Part shown: positions 24,854 to 35,851 of the stretch, piece after piece
How positions within the stretch are numbered: the first letter of the stretch is position 1
Layout: every line of letters starts with the position of its first letter
From: Gnetum montanum
Lineage: Eukaryota; Streptophyta; Gnetopsida; Gnetales; Gnetaceae
Assembly (NCBI GenBank): GCA_015680685.1
Contig: MNCI01014495.1
Coordinates: forward strand, 583,279 to 647,278
Reading direction: 5' to 3'
DNA length: 64,000 bases
Notes under the pieces: generated by a model
Told to the model about the DNA's origin: nothing
What the model saw: the letters and a program-made list of their open reading frames with translations, nothing else
The model's database searches: none
Program-made: the position numbers and the translations under genes

Positions 24854-27651
24854 TCATGTGGTCCCTAGTGGCGGTGGCTCCTCCATTGGCTTCTTCCCCT
24901 TATCTTGTACTCCATGCTTTGGAAATGGATACCTCTAAAGGAGCACTTGAAGCTTTTCTTCTTCTGTTTAGGGATCGTGTGCCATCCATGCTGATGTTCC
25001 AATATTTGATGGAGTCAACACCTCCCATGGACACAACAATTGCAAAAACATCTTATTAGCCTTGATGTACCAAGCCACAAACAACCGTCATTCCTCTTTG
25101 TAGGCTTTGGCTTTGTCTCTACATTCTTGATAATCTATGAGCTATCAAGCCAAATCTGCCACAACATCTTTCTGGCCTTGGTAGCTAGCTTTAACCACCT
25201 CCTATTCAAAATTTGCTACCTCCAATTTCTACAGTGTCTTTTTGTGTTTAGCAAATTCTACTTCATATTTGGCATAGGTGGTGGCTCCCTACTTTTCCAA
25301 CTCTATCCTTAGGCATCCTACTATTAACATGGCCAAGTTGGCATACTGCAGGTTTGCCAACTCCATGTATTCAATGAGATCCTAGATCTGCAAGTCTTAG
25401 CTTTTTAATTCTGCTTAGTGGATGAAGGTGTAGGTGTCCAGTATGGCCCGCCAGTCAATTTTTTAAGCACTAAAAGCATTGATATGGGTCTTAGCCATAT
25501 GGATCTCTTTTTCAATGATCTTCTTATACATTCCCATATGGTCTTGGAGATGTTCTTTCAATGTTTCATGTCACTTAGCTTAATTCTACCACACACTTAT
25601 TTCAATGGCCATCTTCTGATGGATGACACATACCTCCTCCATTGAGAGAGTCTTGTTCTCTTTGGCTAAGAAATTCATGTCCTAGTTTACCCTTATTACT
25701 TGTTCTCACATTTGCTAAAAATTTTCCTCAACAACATTTTTGTTTTCAATGGTGGTCAATCGAAGATTCTCATCAACAAAGAGTTTATTTTCTTCTTATA
25801 AGGCCTTGAGTGCTTTTGCATGTGCATACGTTTGGGCCTATGCTTTTGAAGCATCCCAATCAACCTTCTCTTTATTCATTACCATCCTTTTATTCTCTTC
25901 TAACAATTTATTTAGTTTCTCCATCTAAAATAACTCTAGTTGGTTGGCTGGGATAAGTTGGGATGAATCCCACTGTGCGACTTCTAGGGCAATGAACTTC
26001 TCTTGGAGTCTTCTCAACTCATCTTCTGTGTGTTTGGCCCTAACCTCAACCATGACTAGCTTTTCCTTCATGGAAATGAGGTCTAATTGTGCTGCTATGA
26101 CATCTTAAGGGATGTCAAACAAGGATGTCATTACTTATCCTATTTGTAGCAACTGATCTAGAGTGTCCTCATGTTCCATAGGAGTTATCGAGGGATCGGC
26201 TTAGACTTGAGCATCATGTGCACCTATGAGATCCATCGGTGGCACAATAGGAACATTAAATGATTCTTTGATATGATCTATGACCACTTCTGCTACTCCA
26301 ACTGCATCCTAGTATTGCATGACCACTACTATGGTGCCTTCACCAATTTCTAATTGCACTTGAAAAGATGCAGCGTTTCCAGAGATCTATTGTGACTAAT
26401 GTGATTCCCCTCTTCCTATTTGTATGGAAACCTCATCCCATGCATGATCAATTAAGATCATGGGCTGTACAGCATCATCAATGACCTTGAAGAGATTAGC
26501 CTCATCATGACTTCCCCAACTGACCATTTCTATAATGGGCTTGAGATGGCTCATTGACAATTAGTAATCTTACGACAGTGGTGGCAGTTGGTCTTACTAG
26601 CCTATGGGCTGCATGTTGGACCTTGCTTCCTATTGTTGGTTGGGCCTTATGTACAAAAGTTGGCCATGCCCTACTATTTGAGGTGTACTGGGCCCAATCA
26701 TCTGCTCTTGCTCAAGCTCTAATGTCTCACCAACATCCTTCCTTGGTGCTAGTGGCTTCAGTAATTCAGCATATGAGGCATTTTGAGCTTTTCTAGGGAC
26801 ATCATTAGTGTAGCCCAGAATTCCAACATGCTAACATAGATTCCTAATTAGACAAGGGAAAGGCAATGCAAACTTCCCCATCTTATGTTCTTCAAACTAC
26901 CTCAATATTTCTATTAGATATAAATGGGGTAGATTCGCATCAACCGTGCCCATCAAGGTTGTACTTCCTCTAGCCGCATAGGTGGAGATCCTATTTAGTC
27001 CTTTTGTTGGGAAGATGTGATAGGTGTCAATTTCGAAATAGATTCTCTCTTCAAGGATGAGCTCCCCATATGTTTTATCCTCCTTGTCGTATGTCCTCTT
27101 TAGCCATATTTTTCACACATTAGCATTGGACTAAGTGGATAGATGAGAAACTTTGGGCCCTGTATTCAAAACATTCAGAACTTCTAAAATGGCCTTAGTA
27201 GAGAAATCAACTGAAGTCCTACCAATGTCAACGATGGTGCCTTCTTCTTTATTATGCCAAAATTGATAAGTCTCCCCCAAATACCATTCACTGCTCTCCA
27301 AGAGAATAGGCCATAGTGGAGATCCTTTGAGTTGATCTTTGACTAACTTAGGGGAAATTTTGGTAAAAGGTCCAAATTTGAGTTTCATGATCACTGCAAC
27401 TAATGTGGACCTTTCCCAAATCACCTGAACACATTCTGGGGACAATGTGAGATGTTTTCCTTGTTCAGGTGCCCTGCCTTCTCCACCTTCTGCTTACTTG
27501 AATTATGCAATAACAAGGGTTTCTTAATGGATGTTGAATGATTGTGCCTCCTGCTCTGCATGTTCTATGGAAGGTCCTTGACCTCTGCCTCTCCTTGGCA
27601 GTTGGATGCACCTTGAGAGGGTCATCCCTATTGTCCTCATTTAGGGGCCAT
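24854..27651 (-). pseudogene. ORF2 copy, unrecognised coiled-coil protein
   Basis: About 930 codons with stops and shifts. The ATG at 27651 directly follows TGATTACAG and starts MAPK. The open stretch 27445-27131 holds PLWPILLESSEWYLGETYQF and WHNKEEGT, matching the copy at 12559-12212. Heptad-like tracts such as LISMKEKLVMVEVRAKHTE near 26080-26030 follow. The tail GKKPMEEPPPLGTT ends at TGA 24854. The two copies agree on start, stop, order and length over ~2.75 kb, so this was a real protein. Its function is unknown. It could be env-like by position only. Confidence 0.6.
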
Positions 27652-27913
27652 CTGTAATCACACCAAGATCAATTGTTAGTAACGTCATTTAATAAAATTT
27701 AATTATCCTATACCTTACTCATTACCTTTAATGAATTTTGAATGTTTTGCTTAGTGTGTTTCTCAGAGTTAGAAATTTTCAAAGAAATTTCTCTAAAAAT
27801 ATTTAATGTCAAGCCCAATTTGATCAAGTGGCTCCAATAATAATTTTCATGGTTTGGGTGAAGGAATAAAATTGGATTGGCATAAGTTTTTAGCATTTCT
27901 TAAGATCACTTAC
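27652..27913 (-). other. Candidate intron in the ORF2 leader (262 nt)
   Basis: Minus strand: CATAGGG|GTAAGTGATC at 27913 and TGATTACAG ending at 27652, just before the ATG. The borders correspond to those at 13179 and 12878, with GTAAG kept in both. Confidence 0.5.
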
Positions 27914-28139
27914 CCCTATGATATCCTTCAAGCGATAGCGAATTTTGAAAAATTTATGTGCAACTTGGAGTATACCCTTCCCCCATGGCTAAGTTAAACA
28001 CTCCAGGTTTAAGTAGGTTCAATTGGTAGGAGAATCGAAGCATTAACATGCTAGGTGCACAAAGCATGAAAAATCATGGAAGAAAATTACAACAACTCTC
28101 CTCACGTGAATAGTTAAAAATAATGTTGACACACGTGTG

Positions 28140-28212
28140 GGGGGGTCCATGTATATAGGTTTTATGGATGTGATATCGCATAAGCACTAGTGTAGAGCCG
28201 ATATTGCATCCC
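28140..28212 (-). promoter_or_regulatory. Internal U3-like promoter upstream of ORF2
   Basis: On the minus strand GATGCAATATCGG and TGCGATATCACATCC (28210-28160) precede CCTATATACATGGACCCCC (28159-28141). The same palindrome words are found in the LTR ends of this family. It lies about 230 bp before the intron donor. Confidence 0.45.
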
Positions 28213-29698
28213 TTCCAAAATAGGATACTTGGCAAAATTGGTAAATTTTTGAGTTTCCATGGCCAAAAAGGAAGGATTTAAGGTAAAACTGAAAGATATG
28301 GGATAATTTTGAGTAGACATTAAGGCACCAAAAATGTAATAAAGTGGAATTATTCAATGAAGTTTTCAAACAGGGTGAGGAAAAGGGACATGTAGTGGTG
28401 CATAGGAATGTTTGGGTTGAAATGATAATAAAGGAAAGAATAAATTCAGAAATGTAGTACTCAGAGGATGTAAGATGATGCAGTGGTGTCCAATAAGTAT
28501 AGATTACAAGAGTTACGTAAGTGGATCCTCCCCAAAGCAAGTTCTAACCTATCATGCCCTTGCATACCCACACCTTAAAATGTCCATAGGCACTAGAAAG
28601 GTTAAATGCAATCCGCACTGGTGCAACAAAACACACATATGTTAAATACCACTGTGATGAGGTATGAATTCTATGCCACATAAGACACAAGTTAGAAGTA
28701 CTTGGATAGTGAGGTGAGACAAATTGTAGAAGTGATTGCAAAGATCGGGATGTGAGGTAACCTACCATGGGCATAATGAATCCTAATTATGGGGCATGAT
28801 TAATGTATCATTAACCTTTCACTCCAAAATCAAAACTAAGTCCATACCTCTAACCAGTGACATTGCATTGTTTCATCCAATGATAGACAACCATAAGAGC
28901 ATCATGACAATAAGGCGTATGATCACTTGGTGTTTTTTCCAAGGGAGTGATTTCAATTTCTCTATGACATGTTCTTCTTGATCTTTTCTTTTCTTCTTTC
29001 TTTTCTTTTTGTTATCTGGCCCCTTTGGCACTTTGTCATTTCCAACGGTGATCCAGAGAAGCGACCAACCTTTAGGCATGGGTGCATGTCTTTCCAATGG
29101 GATCATCTAGAACAACATTTAGTGTCTTTATTACTCTTACTCCCATTTTTCGTTAGATCTACAAGGATTTTAGTACAACCAAGATACATGATAGCACATA
29201 CAGATGTCACCAAAAAGAATCCACAAGTCCCCTTGATCTCACACCCTGGTCATTCCCTCTTAGTCTATCACTCTTCACTCTGAGCATAATGAGTACAAAG
29301 TTACTTTAAGTTTTAATGATGACAAGAATATCATCGTACCTAAAGTAAAACCTCTTATTAATAGAATGGGTGGATGGATGTTGTGGGCTCACTATCCAAA
29401 TAATTAGTCACCTATGACTTCATAGCATAGAACACCTCAACTAACAAGTCACATGAGTATTTTATTCACCAATGAGATTACCCTCAAAAAAATAAAACAA
29501 CAAATTGAAAGATGAAAAATTAGAGAATAAAAATTAGAAAATAAAAAATTGTAAAACCAAAGAAAAGGAAAAACATTTATTAATTCTGCTTATTAGAATG
29601 GGGCGTATCCCCCATAACTAAACCGTGAATCATGGCAAGAATTAATAAATGGAAAGTTTGGATCCATGCATGTTGGAAGTATTGGGGTCTCATCATAT
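28213..29698 (-). other. Conserved spacer with an internal polypurine copy
   Basis: No coding sequence supported. It holds the family block at 28520-28570, the block at 29065-29100 and, at 29606-29623, TATCCCCCATAACTAAAC, a copy of the polypurine tract (minus strand). It ends at the deletion junction into the LTR. Confidence 0.45.
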
Positions 29699-30201
29699 CT
29701 TGAGCACTACTAGATACGCTACTGGATTACCAAGTAGTTACACTTAAATGTTCATGATTAAGATGTACTCATTCCGCATTAACAACAGAAATAGCAAACA
29801 ACAATAAAGAAATATAAACTAAGGAAATAATAATTAATAATTAACAATTAAAGTAAATAAAAGCTAAGTGAATGCTGCAATGATGGAGTAATCTCGATCT
29901 TTATTACTGATTGTGTGCATGTCCAAGTAAGTCACACTCAAACAAAGGTTCCGTACAATTATAAACATCACACTGCGGGCATGCACTTGGGAAAAGGAAT
30001 TGAAAACTAACTAAAAACTGACAAAAAGACTTGACCCTAAAGACTTACCAAATGTTCCCCCTTCCTGTGCACCTGAGTGCTATATTTATAAGCAAACACA
30101 GGAATCACAATATCGTTTATATGATATCGTTACCCAGGTTGCGATATCACGTACCCGATATCAAGTATCCGATATCGGGCCTGGCACACCATGATTCTTT
30201 A
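29699..30201 (-). repeat. Truncated 5' LTR of the 23.8-30.2 kb element
   Basis: Begins at TGAGCACTACTAGATACGCT, matching 24163 onward of the partner LTR, and ends GATTCTTTA before the GTTAT duplication. The part that would carry the LTR end next to the primer site is gone. Confidence 0.8.
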
Positions 30202-30378
30202 GTTATGCTTAACCATACAAACTAGCCAACATATGTGTGATCACGAAGAATGGATCAATAATATATCACCTAGCTATCTAGATACTTAAGCTAGTCCAAT
30301 CCATGAAGTTCGACCAAGTTGCACATGAACACTTGTAATGTGTATGGTTGGATGTAGGGTCTACTCTGCCACTCATTA

Positions 30379-32716
30379 AAATTGTAGATCGCTACTATTC
30401 CTTGCTTTCTAAAGTGAAAGCTCTACATTAGCTATTTTGGGATTGTCATAGAGCTAAGCCTATAGTAGTGCTTTTGTTTGGAGTATCTTTTCAAGATAAG
30501 CTAGTGTTATCCTTTTTTCTACAAATATTTCTAGAGCTATTAATAACCCCTATGAGGCTTTTGGCATTCCAGAATTTTTGTGAATCATATGAAAATAAAA
30601 AAGACCCAATTTTTGAAAGGTCAGTTAGTTTCTCTATAAGGATTACTTTCTATTTGTTATATCATTCTCTTATTCTACATATGTATGTAAAGGTTAGAAA
30701 TACTACAACACAAAATAAGCTACTCAGAAGAAACAAAAATTGGTGATTGTAGGTTGGCAAAGGTTTGTCTCCACTAGGGCACATGTGAAATGCAATTTCC
30801 TTTTTTTAGTATAAAATTAGCTTGCAAAGTTATTGAATGCATTGGTTACATGTTACTAGCTTAGTTGTTACCATGATTATGTATGGTGCTTCATGTAATT
30901 CCCAAGATGGAAGATCTCATTTGACCTATTTTTCATTCTATGTCATTTGAACAGTTTTAGCTCTCATTTTGTTGCTAATTATTTTGAGTATTTTAGAAAA
31001 TTATGTTTCAAATCTTAAATATGCACTCCTTATGAATTTTTTTTGAAAGAAATTTAAGCTTTTAAAGATTGCTAATAAATAGGATGGAAATTGTTTCTAA
31101 TTAAAGCATTTGGATGAATTCTTATGAACCAACGCAATTTGTATTTGATATAAAAGCAAACCAAATTGATAACCAAGATAACTAATTAAAGAAACTTGTA
31201 TATCATGAAATGTGATTATTTAATAAAAGGAATTGAAAGAAAACTAAAAAATAAAAATAAAGAAAGTTGCAATTTTACGATGACCCAGTCCCAATAAAGT
31301 AGAACACATTACAAAAAGCAAACTATCATCTGAAGCATTTTAATAATTCTACTACAACCTTTTCCTAGGATATGTCAAATCCCTTCAAAGAAGGAATGCT
31401 ACATATCGTATACACTCACGCTTTTAGAAATTGGACACGTGCACATACGGGTAAAATAGCAGAATGCTAACTCAAGCTTCTTAAGCATTTCACACATGTA
31501 TAAAACAGTAGAGCGCTAATGCAAGTTTCTTAGGCATTTCATACATATATAGAAGGAAAAGACAAAATAGGTCAAATTGCGTTGCAAACCAAACTCAAGC
31601 TTCTAGGAATTGAACACATGCACATAAGGATAAAATTGCCGAGTACTAACTTAAGCTTCTTGAGCATTTCACACATGCAGGAGAAGACACGGCATTGCAA
31701 ACCATATAAACTCAAGTTTTTTGGGAATTGCACGCAAGTAGAAGACATCGGATTGAAATGTTTATAACGTGGAAATAAGTGTTGTTACATCACCCGTTGC
31801 AAGTCTCCTAGTTTTTGACATAATCCCACTCCATCGATGCTGAGATGGCTTTCCGAGAAAACATTAAAAGTTCAATTTAAACGTGAAACTTAGGTAACTC
31901 TCAAAAACTACCGTAACATTTTAGGTCTACACTGCTGGTGGAATAACAAGCATTCAAACTGCTGTTGTTAAGTACCGGAGTTCAAATTTGTATCCTCCAG
32001 TTCGCTTTGATTACGCCGGCGGGACCGCACCGCAAAATATAATAGAGTATACAAATTTTAAGAATAAATTTAACATTGCTAAATAATATAGAAAATTATT
32101 TAATAAAGAAATAAAAAATGTGGCATATATATTTAACTGTATAGATTGTTTTTCTGAATCCAGTAATGATAAATAAAGCTTAAGCACACATATATAATGC
32201 AAAACTAAACAAAATTAAATTTGAGATCTTAAACTATGTAAATGGGTTTTGTTATTGATGAAATATTAGTAAGCCTTACCAATAAACTGTCTTAGAGCCT
32301 TATGGACAAACTATTATTTAACATTACCATCTACCATTGGTAGTTGGCCTCTTGCCAAAACTAATTTGAGAATTCCTTTTACAAATTTTTTTCTAATAAC
32401 TCACAAATTGATTATTGGAATTGAAGCTATGACTTGAGGTTAGAAGAAATAAATAATGAGTTATAAAAAGGGTCTCTTAAAATACTTGAAAAATCTATAA
32501 AACCTTTTAACTATATGAATATATGATAGATCATTATTAATTATACAGGAAAAGATCATCACCCAAAGGCTTGATGGTCATCCTACCAAGGCAAGGTCCT
32601 TGGAGAGTTCATAGATGAGGAAAAGCTTAACCTCTTTCGAGTGGCAGTGCCCAAGCTCAAACTTGGGTTTTATGACTTGACAAACAAGCACATTATCATA
32701 ATTGTAAGTGGTGATC
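30379..32716. other. Intergenic spacer
   Basis: AT-rich sequence between the host Ty3 element and the next insertion. No gene, RNA or element was recognised apart from the degenerate repeats at 31415-31760. Confidence 0.4.
31415..31760. repeat. Degenerate local tandem repeat
   Basis: Units containing AAGCTTCTTRAGCATTTC followed by ACACATG recur at about 31477, 31517 (as AAGTTTCTTAGGCATTTC) and 31653. A companion unit with AATTGRACACRTGCACATA recurs at 31429 and 31608 and, diverged, at 31725. It looks like two interleaved degenerate repeats. Confidence 0.55.
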
Positions 32717-32721
32717 CTTGT

Positions 32722-33534
32722 TGATGAGTGGCGAGGTACCCCTACACTCAAACATACGAATACGAGCATAGCACACGCGATCCGGTCGAACTCCGCAGAC
32801 TAAGTGCCTACACGCCTCATGGAACACTTAGGGTTAATCATTCATTGTCTTCCCAGACTTACTTGTAGTTGTTACAGTGTATGGTTGAGTAAGTCTGAGG
32901 TATATGATTTTTATATCTTTTTATGTTTTATCTCCTACGCTAACAACGTGAAGGGTGAAGAGACTAATTAACTAACTTTAACTAACTAACTAAGTCTAAA
33001 TTAACCTAGCGTCAGCATCCATTCCCACTTACCGTTCACACCCTGAACTGATGCAACCTTGGTTACCAAACGCTAATTATTGCTGGGATCACCAAGCATA
33101 ATGCACGTGCTCAAAGTGGTGGTACTGAGGCACTTAACTAGGAAAGAAGGGTTGAGAGAGAATCAATAAACTAATAAAGCAATTAAATAATGAATAATAA
33201 ATAATAGTAAATAAAATCCTAATTAGCCTATTCCATGTACTGCAAGGTTTATCCAAGAAGTTCGTCTTTATTGTCGTACACAAACTTGTGTTCAGGTACA
33301 ATGTCTCCTTGAATAAAGATCTGTTCACTTTGGAGTTCCTACTGCGGGCACATGGAAATTAATCTATCTCTAGAGGGGAAAAACTACCAGAGTTTCACTA
33401 CGGTCTAGGCCTAGATGAGAAACAAGGGAGAGCCGCCTCTTATTTATAGACTTGGTGGTGCACCGCGATATCGCGTACGCGATATCGTGGGGGACGATGT
33501 GATATTGCGGCCCATGCGATATCGCGTCCCATCA
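32722..33534 (-). repeat. 3' LTR of the 32.7-39.8 kb element
   Basis: 813 bp, TGATGAGT to CCCATCA. Minus-strand TATA box TCTATAAATA at 33450-33441. The ~80 bp between it and the LTR start is made of GATATCGCG palindromes (33466-33530). Confidence 0.9.
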
Positions 33535-33550
33535 TACCCCCATGACTAAA
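33535..33550 (-). other. Polypurine tract of the 32.7-39.8 kb element
   Basis: Minus strand TTTAGTCATGGGGGTA abuts the LTR. This is the intact form of the tract in this window. Confidence 0.75.
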
Positions 33551-33716
33551 TGAAAACTCATCCTCGAGTTCCTTACAATAATATCGGGAAGGTATGGGAT
33601 TATCGACTCAAATGGAACTAATGGGATGACATGTGAACGGATCATCATCACAAGACAAAACAAAACTGGTGTTCACTACAACAAGAGTGAACACCTTATT
33701 ACATTGACATCAGGCC

Positions 33717-33899
33717 TCATTTGGCAGCTAAGAGAGAAGAGAGAAGAGAAAAGAAGTCTGCTGCTGCCAATGCCAAGATTGCGCCTTTCGTTGTTCATCC
33801 ATAAGCGCGCCTCCGATCTTACTCCGTACATAGCTATTTCAACACCGCTCCATTCCAAGTGTTCCCTCTAGATCCAATCCATTGTTGCATGATTGTCAT
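33717..33899 (-). pseudogene. Short accessory ORF (~60 aa) of a Ty3 element
   Basis: The ATG at 33899 directly follows GTGTGTGCAG on the minus strand. The frame runs MTIMQQWIGSRGNTWNG, then TTKGAILA, and closes with AAK and TGA at 33717. It is interrupted by four internal stops. The element at 51.8 kb has the same start, length and key words at 52925-52740 (MEIIQQWTGLGGNTQDG, TTKGAILA, IAK). The product is not recognised. Both copies occupy the place held by the long ORF2 in the other relatives. A candidate intron of 59 nt (33958-33900, AAG|GTATCAATT to GTGCAG) precedes it, short for a plant intron. Confidence 0.4.
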
Positions 33900-33958
33900 C
33901 TGCACACACAACACAGTCTTATATTAGCAAGGGTAAATGAATTTCATGTAATTGATAC

Positions 33959-35540
33959 CTTGCCTCAGTAAAAGGTCCATTGGCTGGGTTATGGTATGGT
34001 TGGTTGCGAATTTGGAGATATATTAATGATGACTACCGAAGGTGTAGGGGTTAGGAGAAAATCGAAAAACTTGGGCCCCATACCCCCATGACTAATCGCG
34101 AACTTCCAGTAGCGATAGAATGGAGAAAGAAAAAGAACATGAAAGATGGAGAAAAAGAGACAACTAGGACATCGAGGAAGTGGATGTCAAGATGGAAATG
34201 AACAAAACAAAGTGGATTGTGAAAATGTTAAGGGAAAGAATTTAACGGATGCACCAAATAGGAATGTCAGTGGGTCCTCCCCAAAGCAGGCTCATGCCCT
34301 TAATGCCTTGACAAACCCATATTTGAAGAGTCTACAGGCTCTAGGAATGTCATTTGGAATAAGAGTTAAAGTCTTAACCGCAAGAATTTACCTAAAAGAA
34401 AACAATGCATCAACCAAAATATACACTAATGATACAACCAACAATGAGGTGAAGAATGGAGAGAAGGATGGAGAGAATAGAATGGAATGGAGTCTCAAGA
34501 ACAAGGTGATATACAGCCCCTTGTGGTGTTAATGATTAATGTGACTTGGCAAATCTCATTCCAACTCCGGCCTCAAACCAACCACATCAAGTGAATTCGC
34601 ATCAATGCATTCAGCTAATTCATCCACTTGAATAACAAGAATGCCTCCCCCAAGAGCCACCACCATTCCAACAAAACAAATGAGGAGAGAATGGGGAGCG
34701 AGAAGGGCCTTAGTTAGAGGGAACATTTTTAGTTCCATAACCAGTGCTTATAGCCCAAAGGATTATTTCGTCTAAGGGGTGTGCTTTGAATTCTCACTCT
34801 TTATTTTATTTTATTTTATTTTATGTGTTTATGTGTGAGAACCACACCATGCAAAAACTTCTTATTTTTATTTGCTCAGCTTCCTGATGATTGAGGAACA
34901 TCAAAACAATAAGAAAACTCAAGAAGAAAACATCCAAGAATCCAAGAGAATGGCCAGCACAAATGCATCAAGTTCCCTTGAATTCACACCCTTTTCAAGC
35001 CTTGAGTCCTTCCTTAGTTTGAGAAGTGCCCAGTCACCGATTCTTTAGAGTTCTTATTAAGAAAGGGACTGTACATTTCCAAGCCAAGAGAGACCATAGA
35101 ACTTGTGGATGAATGGATGAAGTGGACTCATTGCCTGCCATATCAAAAGAACCATACCTTAGTATCAACATCATAACTTAAAGGTAAAAACCAAACATTA
35201 GCAATCAATGGGAAAACGGTTCATACCATCATTAAGAACACTTATTGGGTGACAAACTTATAGGATGGGTAACACACACACACACACAAAGAAATGAAAA
35301 AGTATAACGATGTTGTAAAAAAAAAATAAGAAAAGTTAAAGAAATTTATAAAACAAAAATGTGTAAGAAAAAAAAGTGTAAAACAAAAACGTGCAAAACA
35401 AAAATGTATAAAACAAAAATGTGTAAAATAAAAATGTGTAAAACAAAAACATGCAAAACAAAAATGTGTAAAACAAAAACATGTAAAACAAAAACTAACA
35501 AGAACGGAGGGCCTCCAATGATCAACATAGGTAGCCATCT
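33959..35540 (-). other. Non-coding spacer with internal polypurine copies
   Basis: TACCCCCATGACTAA at 34081-34095 and TCCCCCATAACTGAAT at 35540-35555 (plus strand) repeat the LTR-adjacent polypurine tract. The family block GTGGGTCCTCCCCAAAG is at 34269. There is a TTTTA pentanucleotide run at about 34798-34824 and an AC run at about 35272-35289. No frame is conserved with the copy at 53.1-54.5 kb. Confidence 0.5.
35350..35495 (+). repeat. 15-bp minisatellite
   Basis: About nine to ten units of AAAACAAAAATGTGT with variants ACGTGC and ACATGC. Because 15 is a multiple of 3, several frames stay open and give artificial K/T/C/M repeats. The sister element has only one unit at the same place (about 54413-54428), so the array grew after the two copies separated. 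Confidence 0.8.
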
Positions 35541-35851
35541 CCCCCATAACTGAATGGAAAGGGAGAGATCTAAAATAATGAGCGCCTATTTGAATTTCTT
35601 AGAAGTGCCCAACTTCTCCTGATTGATGTTCTTAGATTAAGGGGTGGAAGTTGGCAACGCTCATATTTCAATGTATCTATGCCTTCGTTGTTGGCATGAG
35701 TTGTTCCCCCAGTTTGTTCCATGCATATTGGGTTGCTCTTTCGACTAGCTGTCAACCACGGGGTGTCCACTTGTTGTGTGGTTGCTACATACAGGCACCT
35801 TTGAATTTTTGTTTCTTGGGCACACTGGTTACATGGAAGAGATGCTGAGCA

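Larger units (their letters stand above)
23800..30201 (-). mobile_element. Pol-less Ty3 element with ORF2, gag deleted
   Basis: Minus-strand insertion of 6402 bp with target duplication GTTAT (23795-23799 and 30202-30206). The 3' LTR (23800-24664) is whole. ORF2 is at 27651-24854 and the gag-ORF2 spacer at 27914-29690. At about 29699 the spacer jumps straight into the middle of the 5' LTR. The primer site, all of gag and about 370 bp of the LTR are therefore missing, a deletion after insertion. It sits inside the 3' LTR of the older host element. Confidence 0.8.
1932..30378 (+). mobile_element. Old autonomous-type Ty3/gypsy element, host of nested insertions
   Basis: On the plus strand the order is LTR remnant, tRNA-Asp-type primer site, gag, protease, RT, RNase H, integrase, a second ORF region, polypurine tract and 3' LTR. 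It is interrupted by insertions at 9095-18260, 18475-19238 and 23800-30201. With these removed it is about 12 kb, a size usual for Athila/Tat-type plant elements. The link between the pol part (2588-8650) and the ORF2 part (19244-23106) is inferred from order, strand and colinearity with the shorter relatives. Every frame is broken by stops and shifts. No target duplication can be tested because the 5' LTR is incomplete. Confidence 0.65.
23107..30378 (+). repeat. 3' LTR of the host Ty3 element, split by an insertion
   Basis: The LTR runs 23107-23799 and 30207-30378, together 865 bp once the insertion and one GTTAT copy are removed. It starts TGATAAAG and ends CTCATTA. Palindromes with GATGTCACATCTACAACGTC (23151-23170) precede a TATA-like GCTATAAATTTC near 23217. 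The 3' two thirds match 1932-2455. Confidence 0.75.

Noticed and set aside
33457-33530. CRISPR-like or satellite array of GATATCGCG words
   Set aside because: Units are irregular palindromes confined to LTR ends and ORF2 promoters. There are no regular spacers and this is plant nuclear DNA.
34146-34532. 128-codon plus-strand open frame in the element at 32.7-39.8 kb
   Set aside because: Antisense to the element and the frame is not kept in the sister copy near 53.2-53.5 kb. Conservation there is at DNA level.
35242-35553. Cysteine/phenylalanine-rich and lysine/threonine-rich frames near 35.4 kb
   Set aside because: They are translations of the 15-bp minisatellite, which stays open because the unit is divisible by three.
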